A stretch of 64,000 nt of DNA, taken from Eretmocerus hayati (Eukaryota; Arthropoda; Insecta; Hymenoptera; Aphelinidae). Position numbers and translations under genes: made by a program. Below the pieces are notes generated by a model. It did no database searches. It had not been told where the DNA came from and was given only the letters and a program-made list of their open reading frames with translations. Positions within the stretch are counted from its first letter, which is position 1, and each line of letters starts with the position of its first letter. The DNA is taken from assembly GCA_029851415.1 (NCBI GenBank), contig CM056743.1, forward strand, positions 23,226,905-23,290,904. The letters run 5' to 3'. Below are positions 11,861 to 24,470 of this stretch, in pieces.

Positions 11861-12945
11861 TTCCATCCATTGTAACAGAATTCCAACGTGTAAACAAACC
11901 CAAATTTGAAGCAACCGATAACTTGAAACGCAGAGCACATTCCTACCTTTCTTGATTCTGGAAGAATCTTAAAAGTCCTCACACTTCTAAGGACAGGGAT
12001 GTTCGACGATAATAGGTTAACCATTTTTCACTCCGAAATTCTTTGTGTTGCATATGGCGTGTTCTGCATAATAAAAGATGACAAAACATTTTATGAAATC
12101 ATCAGATCTGACTCTCAAATGACACATTTCCAAAACCGATCATAAATGGCACACTGGGGTCAAATTGACCCAGAGTTAAAAACTTGATGCATCTCGAATT
12201 GCATCGAATATATGACCTCGAAAAATTTTCTGGTTAGGATTGGGGGCCCTCAAAATGAGGCGCAGTATAGGCAGAGCTCACACGGTGGCCCCAAAACTAA
12301 AAAAAGTATTTGGTATAGAAATTTTACAAAAAATCAAAAAATGTTGATTTCTTACTGCGGTATGAAGAACTTTTTTTCCTTGTGAGCAGCTCAAATACAG
12401 TAGGAGTTCGTAGCTAACGCTATACTTCAAGATGCTTACATAACGCATAGCCAACCTTCCTTGAAAGGTATTTATTTTGAAAAAATAACGACGGGTAAAG
12501 AATGGAAATTTCCAAATCGAGAGATTGGGGGCTTATATCGAAACCATACTCGTATGGTGAACAGTAAGAAACGAAAAATGGGTGAATCATTTCTAAACAC
12601 AACCCCCAACACGAAATATATATATTCTCAACAGAACGTAATATTGACAGTAAATAATTTATTTTGAATGAGATTCGGGATGCATAAATGTCACACTGGG
12701 GTCAGGTTGAACCCAGTCGAAATAACGTCTGACAGACACGAAACTACCTAGAGGCGCGGCGTTCGAGACTGAAACTAGAGGTAAACGATATGTAGTAGTC
12801 GAAGTAGGACAGGGAAATTTTTAAATTTAACGCCAATTCAGATTTCACGTACACAAATGACACTATAGGATTGGGCTGAACCCAACAAGTATTGTGTCTG
12901 ATTTGGGTAGCTACGGGCGCAGGCCTGGCAGCGTGGCGTCCGTGA
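11861..12945. repeat. Repeat debris with TGGGGTCA/TGACCCA palindromes
   Basis: There is no gene here. The palindromic word CTGGGGTCAAATTGACCCAG occurs near 12154, with relatives near 12693, 12865 (decayed) and 13321. The unit around the second and third copies is preceded by AAATG(T)CACA and spaced about 170 bp. These look like ends of small transposons that have lost their middles. Confidence 0.45.
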
Positions 12946-13205
12946 GGGTGTGTTCACAAATGAAGTGCATGAGCCATGGAGCCGGCGTTCGGCGGGCACG
13001 CGCTGGCGCACGGCTCATGCGCCGGTCACTAAATTTGAGCTGATTTGGGCGTTTTTCACGTTATCAGCTGATCCAAAACAGAACTCGAGTTTAGCTATCA
13101 AAAACAATGGTGGATCTCGTAGCAAACCGATGCAGAAACACACAAACGGGCTCCAATTTGGTGAGCTGCATATGAGCCGTGCGCCAGCGCGCGCTGTGCA
13201 CACCC
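12946..13205. mobile_element. MITE, GGGTGTG ends (260 bp)
   Basis: It begins GGGTGTGTTCACAAATG and ends with the inverse GTGCACACCC. The inner arms share CATGAGCC/GGCTCAT and GCGCTGGCGCACGGCTCATG blocks. The flanks TGA and TTA are near-matches to a 3-bp TWA duplication. It resembles the better-preserved element at 57296, so both are tentatively PIF/Harbinger-type. Confidence 0.5.
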
Positions 13206-15613
13206 TTACACCTGCACTAACCGATGGTGAAGGGGAGGGGGGGGGGTAAAAACTGGTGGCAGATGGCGCGTAACTGTTGTATTTCGATGATTTCGACACT
13301 TTAGAATTGTTTAAAAATCGACTGGGGTCATTTTGACCCAGGGTATCATTCGAGGGTTGAAAACTTCATTCTAAATGGTCTCAAGAAGTCAAAATCTTTA
13401 AGTTCGAGGTATCAGGTAACATTAGAATTACTACATCCAATATGACTCTGAGGAGTGACTCTTGAGATTGAGTATGACTAAAGTCTTTTTTGGTGTTTCT
13501 TTCGTGTTCAGAAAATTGACTCCTCGATTTTAGAGAATCAGCTTGACTATGAACATAATAGATCACCTCTGAGTTCAGATGTATACATTTTTTGGTCCAA
13601 CAAATTCAGATGAAATAATAAATCACGGGTATAACATCTCTAGGTTAGAAGATATGTCAAGTAATTTATTGTCTGAATCCACAGCTCTATGTGTACAACG
13701 AACACTATCCTTATCAACGCTATCAAAGACGCAAAAACCCAGTGCGACAGGAGCAATGATGGGTAAGACTTATTAGTACATCAAGTATATAGACGAGTCT
13801 GTAGAGGCACACCTTCAGATGGAAGCTTCACGAGATCTACTTCACTTGAAAGACTTCATAGATCACGGTGATGTCTATCAAGACTCAGAGAACTACCACG
13901 TCAAAAGACTTCCGCATACGCAAGCAAATTAGTATTGAATCGCGCATGCGCATTATGGACAGGGGCGTAACCGATCCAACGATTTAGTAACTTGACCACG
14001 GGTGAATTTTTCATATTAATTATGCAAAAATAGTCAAAATAATCCAAACACGCATCTTGACTTGAAATAACCGTATCTCGTTCTGGTACTTATAGCTCAA
14101 AACAGGTTTGTTCAAAAACTACACCAGGCAATTTATAAACCAGTACATTAATTACACCACATGTGCTATCATCTGTACTCTATTCATCGATCTGCATTCG
14201 ATAAGAAACTACATAGAGCTTTGAAGATGAAAAATATTTCCTAAGGATGAGCTATGTCCTGGGCTTAATGACTTTTCCATAGCGACAAGAAGGCGCCGCA
14301 CTGTTATCATACAGACTTTATCGAAAAGCTCAGATATCGACTTGGAAATGTAAGACGGTAGTTTATTGGATGATGAAATGACTTTGCGTGTTTGAGAGGC
14401 GGTTTTTCGTTGGGAAAACTACCAAAAGCATCACGAGATTCGAACAGGTACCACTTCAATCATAGGACAGTTAATGGAATGTAGGGCGAGTTTGAATATA
14501 GCTGAGATATTGCATCCGTAAATCTTGAGTCATTTTTGAGATGCATAGATAGATTCGATGATACGGTGTTACCAAGGAGATGGAGATGATAATTTTCTGA
14601 TGTAGCGAGACAAAGATATCGAATCCCTATGATTTCTATGAATTGACATAAATGAATGGAATGGATCGCGAAATCATAAAAAAACTGCGCCGCGAAAGAT
14701 CTGTGTACTGTAGGTATATATAGAAAATTCTACCTACCCCGATGCTCATAATATCTATAGAATATTATGATTCCGAGTGCTGGGTTCTGGTAAGCGTTTT
14801 TTTTCGGTAAAGGATAGAGTATTATGATAAAGTTAAATGGCATACAATCGTAAAGCGTATGGGTTATTGTCAATGAAATTGAGATCATTGGAGTATTAAA
14901 GAAAACCTTTTGAATGGATTAATAGCATATTATGATACCTGTAGAAATATTTGAATGGGGAAAATCGTATGGGTGACGAATCTCCTTCGGGAATTTTTTT
15001 GTGCGGTCAAGCAACTTTTAAAATAAAGTCGAAATGAGTTATTTTCATCTACAACGCAGAGGAAGTGCATTCATTCACTTCGTCCACATTCACATTTTGC
15101 ATCTCGGCACATTTTGAGTCTGGATTATAGATGACGTCAAAAATCAACTGTTATTAGCGTAATCGATTCCATATCCTAAACCTTTCATATTTCAACTCGG
15201 TAATTTAATTTTCATGTAGCGGAATCCATCTTACGCAAGTTAGGACATGATTATAATTGATATATCAGGACTCATTGGTACGGCCCAAATGATAATTATT
15301 CGGTGTCGTCCATAAAAAAACTCGTCTCGTCATTCACTGTCGAACGTAAATAATTCGTCAACGGAATCTGTTTCAATAGTAAATTGAGAATTCCCGGTTT
15401 CCGGTGATTAATTTCACCTAGAACGAAAGAACTTGTGCGGGTCTGTACAAAATTCATCATACCATATGTTGAGGTGGTAAATAGAAATGATCACTCGGAT
15501 GTATAATGAGTACAGTCGACTACATCAGATAAGGATATAATCGGAACCGGCACATAACCATTCGATAGAAGATATTGAGAGTACACCAAATACTATCTGT
15601 TCATATTCCCGCA
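13206..15613. other. Stretch upstream of first protease-homologue gene
   Basis: No supported gene. Short open frames at 13381-13776 show no family signature. 15520-15613 should contain the promoter of the downstream gene. GATATAATC near 15532 is a weak TATA candidate without a clear initiator. Confidence 0.35.
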
Positions 15614-18600
15614 ATGGCTCCTACTATAAAGGTCATAATAATCTTCTTCACGGCGAATCTACTCCAAGGTATTTTATATTCTTATAACTCAAATTCAGAG
15701 TATTTGATAAATACATATGGGTGGGTTTTTCTTTCCTAATGGATAATATCATCTGCTCGATAGGATTACTCGAAGAATCAGCAATTTTGATATCGTACCG
15801 AGTCCTAATTTCTTATTGATAACAATGGATAACAAAATTTTGAGTCTGGAATGTCCACCTCAGGAGAATACGATTTTCTCGTGTTTTTTTTTTTTTTGAC
15901 GTAGAGACTGAATTCGTGCTCAGTTTTGCCCTTATACGTCAGGACTTCGTCAGGACTTTTTTTAAATCGCAGAAAACTGATGCTCCGACAACACTATTTT
16001 TTGGGTTTAGTTTCAATTTTTAAAGTTGAGGACTATTTAACCATGAAGTACCATCTGGTAGAAATGTATATCAAGATATGTTTTCCTACGTATTTTGACC
16101 CTTTGAAAAACTGCAAAGACGTATCTGGGAAGAAATATTCGCAAATTCGTCCACCTGGTTTTTGGGGGAAAAGACAGTTCCGCAATGAATTCTCAAAAAA
16201 TCATGTTTGAGGGAAAAAATTTTCCAGTAGTTGTAGAAAATGTGGTTTGATGCCACGGGTTCCCCCGTAAAACACCTGATTTGCAATATTCTTTGTGATG
16301 AATTTTGCCGTGTTGAAATCAGAAGACGAATAATTACCTTCACACGGGGTAGCCAACACGGTTTTCCGACGCGAAATGACCGTCTAAATGCGGTCTTGAG
16401 TTATCACATCAAGATTTTTTGCTAGAGACAAAAAATCTTTTTTAAGGTATTTTTTCGGGCTAGATAAGAGTCCTGATGTAATAGCTCAAAACTAACCATA
16501 GGGCCGTGTTCAGATGGTCAATGATCCAAACTGGGATACTCTGGGCAAACGGGAATTTTCCGTCTCCTGATCACAATACAGTAAAAATTATAGCAAAAAC
16601 ATGAGTTTTAAGAAAAAATTTGGGGCATCCCATCACACCTTCTATGAGTACCGGTTAATTCATTTCCTCAAAGTATATTTCAGAACAAAGAAAATGCGAC
16701 CTCAAAAGTCTGAAATGGTCCACTCCACATCGTTTCGTGATTTTTTGAGAATTTATTGCAAGATCAGGCTTTCTCCCCAAGAAACAGGTGGGCGAATTTG
16801 CGAATATTCCTTCCCAAATACGTCCTGGCCTTCTTCAACCTCCGAGATCGTGTTCAGCGAGTCAAAATATGAAGTCAAACATCTCTCGATATGCATTTTT
16901 GACAAATAGTACCCCGTGGCTAAATAATCATCAGCTCCGAAAAATGAAAAAAAAAAAATCCAAAAACAGTATTTTTGGGAATTGAAAAAAGTCCTGACGT
17001 GTAGGGGCAAAACTGAGCACGGATTCGGTTTCTGATACGTCGAATAATAAATTAGAAAATCATATTCCCCTAGAGCGGACATTCCAGACCCAAAATTTGG
17101 TTGTACAGTGAGAGCGAGCTCTTCAGAAAGTATGGAGGAGGTTTATTATTTTTGAAATAGTACATCACGCAACAAACGCGAGAGGGAAGATTTCCGCACA
17201 GGTTGCCAAACGAGTGCGAGAAGTTCGGAAATGTGTATGAATGTTACTATTCACGCGGGTGGGCAACGCTTGCGTCAGTTTTACATCTCGCACTTGTTGC
17301 TCATCACTGTCCAAGCACAATTATTTTAAATACAAAATTTTGGAAAGAGACCGAATTGGGTTTGGTCACGTGACGTCACATTCTGTAACTGTGCGTGGAA
17401 GAAAATTCATCAGAACGAGAAGTTACATTCCCGCACGATCCACAAGTGCGTGAATGGAAAACTGAGAGAAGTCATTTCCGCATTACTTCTCGCATTGTAA
17501 ATAATGAAGAGAAATTCCGCTTCTTTACAACTTTGCGCACAGAGTTGCAAAAATTGTCATGATGACACCATAAATTGTTCACGAATGACGTCCTTTTGAA
17601 ATGAGTAATGTTTCGAAAAATTGTCCAGAAAAAATATTGAATACGCAGATTGTTCAATTACATATTTCAATACTCCCATGGAAACATTTGACTCATGATT
17701 TTGAACGAGTATTACTAAAGATAGAGATCTGAATGATATATTAGCAATAAATGATATTTGATTACAGTGATTTTTGGGAACAAAATCGATGAAAATCCAA
17801 GAAGTTGTTATGTACCGATCAAAATTGACGGAAAAATTATTTGTGGTGGATGCCTGGTTACGAGACTTCACGTACTCACAGCAGCTAGTTGTGTCAACAA
17901 ATATGTAATGAATCCCGAATTACTGAAACAATCTTTAATGATAGTAGAAGCAACGGACAGTGATACTGGAGTTAAATTTTGGTCCCGCATTAAGCGACTT
18001 TCGTACGAAGTAGATTTCAATTCTACATCGAAATATGATGTTCTTTCTAATGACATAGCAATCATGAAGGTAAGTGCTCGCAGCTACGATCTTGTAGAAT
18101 AACTTTGGAATATGGTTGTAACTCTGGAACACCCTTAGAAAATAGTATATTTCTGTACTGAGCGCGTTAGCTCATTTTGGGCCACGATCATAAAGAAAGG
18201 TCTGGCTATACTCCGTAGGGCGCACGCGTTGCTCTGCAGACCATGGTGATGCCACCGCAGTCGGCCTTTGCCAATGTGGCCGCCTCGGGGGAGGCGATCT
18301 GATTGGCTAAAAAAAAACAGCAGCTGGCGATTTTTAGACTTCAATATTTACAACAGTACAGCGATTTGTTATGAATCTTCAACAGCTGGACAACCGTCAA
18401 CCTGGAGCAAATGTCTGCTCCAGTTTGTTGTTTTCTTCAGCCAATCAGATCGCCTCCCTCGAGGCGGCCATATTGTCAAAAATCGACTGCGACGGCATCA
18501 CCCGAACAATGCGTGCGCCTTATGGAGTGGCCAGGCTAATTCTATTTTGAACTCATTTCGCTAATTAGTTCGTCACCTTCAACAATTTTTATTGTATAGA

Positions 18601-19564
18601 AATTCAATTTACTTCGTATAATTTTATCACAATCCCCACTATGAATCCTCAACCGTCCAATCTTTCAACCATTTCCTCCTCTTATTCGATTGAAAATTCT
18701 TAGCCCATCTCAAGTTCTGATACCCACTTCAAATCTGACCCTACTAATCCAAAATCTAATCCAAAATTCAAAATTTTATTTCTGAAGCTTTTTATGAACA
18801 CAATATAATCAAAATTTCTCAAAATAGTATCACTAGCATCATCACTTTGAAGAAGCATCCTGCTGATATATCTTTTAGCAGCGTACTTTTATGGATTTTA
18901 CAACGTTTCCTTAGTGTTCTAAAATTTATCATAGATATTGTACCCGAAATCAATAACGATATTTCAAAATCATCATTCCTCTAAAACTTTATCAAATTCT
19001 CCAGCTTGAGACACCAATCAAAGTATCTTCTGATGCCTCACCAGTTGCCCTGCCGTCATACATGGATTTCAACAATGGATCAAAGTTAATATCTTACTAC
19101 TCTAGTTCAATCATGAATAACTCCTCAACAATTCTTCACAAAGCATCAGGGGCTATAGTTTTTACTCGAGAGGATTGCTATCAATATTATAAAAATAATG
19201 TATTATCCAGAGACAATATCCCACTCTCTCATTTTTGTGCTAGACAAGATTTTGGAGGCGATGATGACTGTTTGGTGAGTAAAATTGAAACATTGAACAG
19301 GCTTATACAAAAATTTTGGGAACTGAATGGTTCATAATTTGTTATTTTCAGAAAAATATTGGAAGCCCTGTCATGCTTCAAGATCAAATTGTTGGAATTT
19401 TGTCTGTGCCAAATGCGAATTGTAGCAAATGGAAGCCCAATATTTATACCAAAGTTTCAGAATTTTTGCCATTTATCAATTATGAAATATTCAATCGAAC
19501 TGGTGCTAACAGAAGAACATTATCAAAAGCTCAAGACATCAAATTATCACCGTGGACGAAGTGA
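15614..19564 (+). CDS. Secreted serine-protease homologue A (catalytically dead)
   Basis: Four exons by GT-AG signals: 15614-15668, 17768-18069, 19005-19274, 19352-19564, giving 279 aa in unbroken phase. Exon 1 encodes a hydrophobic signal peptide (residues 1-18). The mature part starts VIFGN and follows the trypsin fold (S1 family): CGGCLV at 44-49, TAASC at 56-60, NDIAIM at 113-118, and a final C-L-KNIGSP block at 208-215. In active enzymes these last motifs read TAAHC and GDSGGP. Here the histidine is S59, the serine is I212 and the adjacent aspartate N211, while D114 is kept. It should therefore bind rather than cut. Such pseudoproteases are known in insect immunity cascades and parasitoid venoms; the actual role is unknown. 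Intron 1 carries a transposon remnant (15823-17110) and intron 2 a MITE. A same-strand paralogue follows at 21227. Confidence 0.82.
15823..17110. mobile_element. Non-autonomous relative of the CACTG transposon
   Basis: The right end reads inward CACTGTACAACCAAATTTTG and the left end is a decayed version (CAATGGATAAC then AAAATTTTG). The arms share GACGTA, TGCTCAGTTTTGCCCCTA and CGTCAGGACTTTTTT with each other and, more distantly, with the arms of 8309-11534. The arms are about 370-380 bp each and the roughly 530-bp middle has no transposase. It lies wholly inside intron 1 of protease homologue A. The target duplication is no longer recognisable. Confidence 0.75.
18200..18535. mobile_element. 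MITE inside intron 2 of homologue A
   Basis: The left arm (TCTGGCTATACTCCGTAGGG, then GCGCACGC) is mirrored by GCGTGCGCCTTATGGAGTGG, then CCAGG. Inner arms share GGCGATCTGATTGGCT. The arms are about 120 bp with a roughly 100-bp centre. The ends are eroded and the boundaries are approximate. Confidence 0.65.
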
Positions 19565-21226
19565 TCGCGTGAATTATTAAAAATTGAAAAAAAAAAGCTG
19601 TTTTTGATTATTTGCGACCCTATTTCCGTACTTGATTTCAGTACTCAATGATGAATCATTTGTGTCAATAGGATCCAGTTTAGTACGACGTAAGATTAAA
19701 ATTATTCTGGGGAAAGTTCTGAGAAGAGTTGATGAATCTAAAATCTATTCTTACTAGAAATTGCAACCAAAACATACCCAAAACCCGCATAAATGGTATA
19801 ACTGAATTCGTACAAAGTAATTATAAGTTGTTAATGTAACATCAAGGTATGCTACCTCCGAACCCTATGATTAACATTTTTTCCCAGAAAAATGATTTTT
19901 TTTTAAAATTGGGGTCGATCATAAAAATTACCTTTTATTCACAGTCAAAAACTATGTACTGGTAAAAGTCTGGACTAGCTTATATATGTACATGCTTAAT
20001 AAGAGTCAGACGTTGGGCTAGATCATTCCATTTTGATAAAATATAAATAAGGGAATCGAGTTTATTGAAAGAGCAAGAGTTGATGGTTGATCATATAAAG
20101 AATGACACTATGAGCTCTTTGCATCACTTTGAACTCACAATACTTGCGTATCGAATTGTTTCAATCATTTATGATTGAAACAATTCTATACGCCATAGAT
20201 TCAAGCTGATGCTATAGACTTGCGAGAGTATCATACTTTCAGAGGATTCGAAAGGTCAGGATGAGATTATTAATTCACTACAGGATTACCCAGAACATGT
20301 TTGCACAGATGATGTCTCGACTAATTTTTCAATTTGTATTTTCTTTACCTCAATGTGATATTTTTTTATCTAATGATCATGAATAAATATTTGAGTATGT
20401 TAGCAGTGTGGAAAATTTTTTCTAAGTTTTACGACTCTGTGTCGCATGATAAAAATATTTTGGCTTTTTAAGCACGATATCGTATCATGTGTGCTCAAAT
20501 CTAAGTCAACCTTTACTGCAATAACATCAGCAACGAATAATTTTTTTTTCTTGAAAGTAAAGGTGAAGATTTCATTGTCTACATCTTCAACTGATTTTAC
20601 ACCTGTCTTATTTACAAATCTGTTAAGGTATGTCATAATAGTATTTAGTACTCCAAATAAGAAATGTTGATTAATAATCATTTGACAATTTTGTAAGGAC
20701 ATGAGACACGATGCAATTAAACCGTGGGGAGTACACGATAGTATCGATTCAATAGAGGGTTTCCCCAAATTTTGTTCACTAACTTCTTGAGTTGCTTTCA
20801 ACCTCATGAACAATTGATTATTCTTTCATTATTAGCTCTTCCATTTTTCCATCAGGGTGCGACGACAAATTGCCAAACGTTCAATGAGTCACTTTGACCT
20901 CTTAAAATCAACATCAAAGAATCTCTTATCAAAAATGAATATGTAAGAAGGCTTGACAAACTTCAGACTAATTAAAATGTATTTTTCGAGAGAACATATT
21001 GTACATTTGATAAAAGAGGGATCACAATATAGTTTGCCAGTTTATAATCAAGAGTCAACTCAAGAGTGAATGAATTCTTTCAAATAGTACGACAGAAGTT
21101 CAAATAGTAGATTTTATCTCTATTTGGATTGATTAAATTGTTAATAAATACTTGCCAGTCGTCTAGGACAAGCCTGATAGTCAGACTTACGAATTGAAAC
21201 GATAATAGTCATTTCTTCAAGCGACC
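19565..21226. other. Spacer between the two protease-homologue genes
   Basis: About 1.7 kb. No canonical AATAAA follows the stop of gene A closely. A minus-strand frame at 20400-20813 (137 codons) has no recognised motif and an AT-rich composition, and I do not call it. An AATAAATA word near 21140 and TCAGAC near 21181 may be the TATA box and initiator of gene B. Confidence 0.35.
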
Positions 21227-24200
21227 ATGGAGATATTGGCTGGACTTATCTTCATTTTATACTGCCTGGTTCACAGTAAGTACTATTCGATTAGAGACAA
21301 AATGAAGAGGATGGTCTTAAAATAGTGCATTGATCTTCCGATGTTTGGGTGTTCACAAAATTGCAAAGAATAGTAGTTCCTGAGGTTCCCTGATTCCGAG
21401 TAATTATTTCGACCCTCCTGTGCGGCTCGGGCCGAAAACCATTCGCTCAGGATCAGGCTACAACCTCACCAACCCGGCGCGAAATGAATTATTTCTCGCG
21501 TCTGAATGATCTCTAACAAGAATTAGTGCCTCATGATCATATATCGACATGTTCCCGGCTGAATTGTGATCACATATGACTACTTATGACCCAAGAAAGT
21601 GTTAGGTTTTCATATTTAGTCATAGGTATACAAAGGCATCTCATAAATAGCCGTGGGGTATTGTAATCGGGTGGATGAGAAATTTTTTTTTTCAATGCTA
21701 AATGGAGGCCTAGCCGATTCAGACACGAAATCCTTGATGGAGGCTTTGATGGAGGAGATTTTTTGAGTCAGCGCTTCATTATGAATACGAATACCTATGA
21801 CTGTCTGTAACTTCGGAATCATGGTCATATGTGGTCATGTATGACTACAATCCAGTCTAGAACGTATTCATTTATGATCATGAGGATCTCATTTTCACTA
21901 GGGATGGATTCTCAGTTCGAGCCGCAGCCGAGGGTTCGAATCATCCCAAGAACGCAAGAAATACAGTACCCACCAAAATGAATGGAATACGGGTTACTTC
22001 ACTAAAATAGCGATTACTCGAACGTCCTTGGGTCTACGGCAATTTTATAAAAAGCATTTGAAAGATGAGAAAAAAAGGTAACAATTCATGTCTTCCAAAA
22101 ATTTTTCCAATCCAAAATCCATCTTCATGATCGGCTCCAAAGAGTGAAAAATTCTTCATTTCAATCAATCATCGACCATTTATCGGGAAATCACGATAGA
22201 GTAAAAATCCTTGTGGGATCTTGTAGATCCTTCCAGGACCTTCGGAATCGTTTCTTTATACATTAGTCTACGGTTTTTTGCACCCGAGTTACGAGCGATC
22301 AAGTGAGAGCAAATTCCCACGCGTTGAGGGTAGCGGAGATACAAAAACATGCAGGATCCACGATTTCGACGTGAAATCTTCTAAAAATCATAAAATATGA
22401 ATCAGTTATGTTTTAGAATGCACTCGAAACGACCTCAGACAGCTTGAAGAAGAAAAATCTCATACCTTTAGAGCAACAGTACCCTCGACTCGCACCAACT
22501 TCTCTTTGCCAGATCACTCGTAACTCGGGTAAAAAAAAAAAAACCGTGTAGAGTAATGTATAAAAATAGGATTTTGAGGGTCTTGAAAAGAGCTACAAGA
22601 TCCCCCAAGGTTCTTGGCGCTATCGTAATTTCCCGATAAATGATCGATGATTGATTGAAATGAAAAATTTTTCACTTTGCGGAGCCAATTGAAACCATGA
22701 ATTTTACAAGGACATGAATTGATAGGTTCTTCTCTCATCTTTCGAGTGCTTTTTTCAAAATTGCCGTAGACTCAAGGATGTCCGAGTAATCAGTGGAGGA
22801 ATCCGTGTTCCATTCATTTTGGCGGGTACTGTGAGTCTTACTCCCATGTATCGAAATATGATTTTTGATAAACCGCAGATAATAGTTGACAAACTGTGTG
22901 CAAAGGACTTTCACGATACAAGAAAGCATTTTTCAATGTTTCACCAACGTAGTACAAATAATAAATGGGTTTTTGAGGCAAACTATGGCAAATCTGTACT
23001 ATAGAAGAATATTCACAATGATGACAGTCCATTACATAAAGATGGGTCATACAGAAATCCGTTGATCGTGTAAATGCATTGCTAATTCTAGTACAGATAA
23101 AATTGACTCGAGATAAGATGCTTTCGTTGATTTTTGGAGCGAAAGAGCAATCTGGTTACATCATGATCATGATGTTCTGAAAATATCATAACTGCGCAAA
23201 TGTTCAAACACGGGTAATTCTCAATCGAAATTCTATGAATTATGTATAGATTGATTTTTTTAATAATGTTGATTGAAAAGATCGAATGTCCATAAATTCG
23301 GAAAGATTTGGGCAGGACTGTGATGAACCATTTTATGTAGACAAAAAAATTTTCAGGTAACCAAGCAAAAAAGGAATACAAATACAAAAATCAAATACTA
23401 CCGGCGAGTGAAGGAGAATTTCCTCATCATGCATCACTTCAAGTCAATGGAAGTCATATATGCAGTGGATCTTTAATCAGTTTAACCCACATAATTACCT
23501 CTGGATACTGTACTCGTGAATTAATGAAACATTCCAATGATGAATCGAGTATTTTATCTGTAGAAGTAGGATCTATCAAACTCAATGAAGGACAATCATA
23601 CCCTATCAAAAGATTATCGTATAAGAATGATTATGAATTTTACAATGATGATCCATCGAGCCTCTTCATCAGTGCAAATAATATTGGAATGGTTACTGTG
23701 AGTATTTTTGTATGCTGCTTTCTGAAAATTTTCAAGGTCAAATTTATGAAGGCAATTTTCATTTTAGCTCAATATTCCAGTCGAAGAATCTGCTCTGATG
23801 AGACCGATTGAACTGGGCCCAACTTTTGAGCCACCATCGTCAAATTCAGCTGTAGTCGTAAGCAATTTTGGAAATTCACTATCGAGCAAGTTTTTATCGC
23901 CTTCCTTACAAAAGACAGTATACAGAGTTGTGAATGGGGAAAAATGTGATAAGTACTATTATCACAGTTTGAAAAGAAGAATTTTGCCATCTCAGATTTG
24001 TGTTAAGTTGGATGCTGGTCATGGAATTTGTCAGGTTAGTAAAGTTTGGGTTTCACTCCAAAATCAATTCATAAAAAATCTTAGTAAGGCGAGAAAAGGA
24101 GAGCAATGAGTGAAATTCTTCTGAGAATTTCATTGAGTTTGTGTGGTACAAAGATAAATTTGATAAAAACTGTTTCTCATTTCAGGCTGACGAGGGAGCA

Positions 24201-24470
24201 CCATTGATTCAAAGAAATAAGTTGATCGGGGTTTTTTCAACAGGAAATTCAAGGTGTAGCGAAGGACACCCACAAATTTATACAAATATTTTGAGTTTTG
24301 CTCCTTACATACATCATGAGTGGATCTATAATATTTCCAACGAAGAGGTGGATGCAATTAGTCCTGCTGTGGCCAAAAATTTCATTTTTGAGAGTAGCGC
24401 GAATTTGGAAGAGACAACGGACCACGAGGAATCAACCATTGAAACAAATTTTTATGATTCGCAGACGTAA
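21227..24470 (+). CDS. Secreted serine-protease homologue B (catalytically dead)
   Basis: Four exons, 21227-21275, 23357-23697, 23768-24034 and 24186-24470, give 313 aa. Intron phases match gene A (1, 0, 0), which marks them as tandem duplicates. Exon 1 is a signal peptide (residues 1-17). The S1-fold landmarks are GEFPHHASL at 36-44, ICSGSLI at 51-57, TSGYC at 64-68, NNIGMV at 124-129 and CQADEGAP at 218-225. The catalytic histidine has become Y67, the aspartate N125 and the serine E222, so all three triad residues are gone. The C-terminal extension after about residue 270 is acidic (LEETTDHEEST) and absent from gene A. Intron 1 (2.1 kb) holds two transposon remnants; introns 2 and 3 are 70 and 151 bp. 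Expected to be a secreted, non-enzymatic protein. Confidence 0.82.
21511..21903. mobile_element. MITE, CTCTAGTAA-type ends, copy 1
   Basis: The inverted ends contain AGTGCCTCATGATCATATAT and, on the other side, TTTATGATCATGAGG with CACTAGGG. Interior blocks (TCATAGGTATACAAAG, GGGGTATTGTAATC) recur in opposite orientation in the copy at 34367. It lies in intron 1 of protease homologue B. Confidence 0.65.
21964..22831. mobile_element. Foldback element, CAGTACCC ends (Tc1/mariner-like)
   Basis: It starts CAGTACCCACCAAAATGAAT after a TA and ends with the inverse ATTCATTTTGGCGGGTACTG. The arms are about 340 bp, sharing blocks such as TGGGATCTTGTAG, TTTATCGGGAAAT and ACCCGAGTTACGAG. No transposase is present. 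The end sequence and the left TA suggest Tc1/mariner ancestry; the right TA has become TG. It lies in intron 1 of protease homologue B. Confidence 0.75.
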
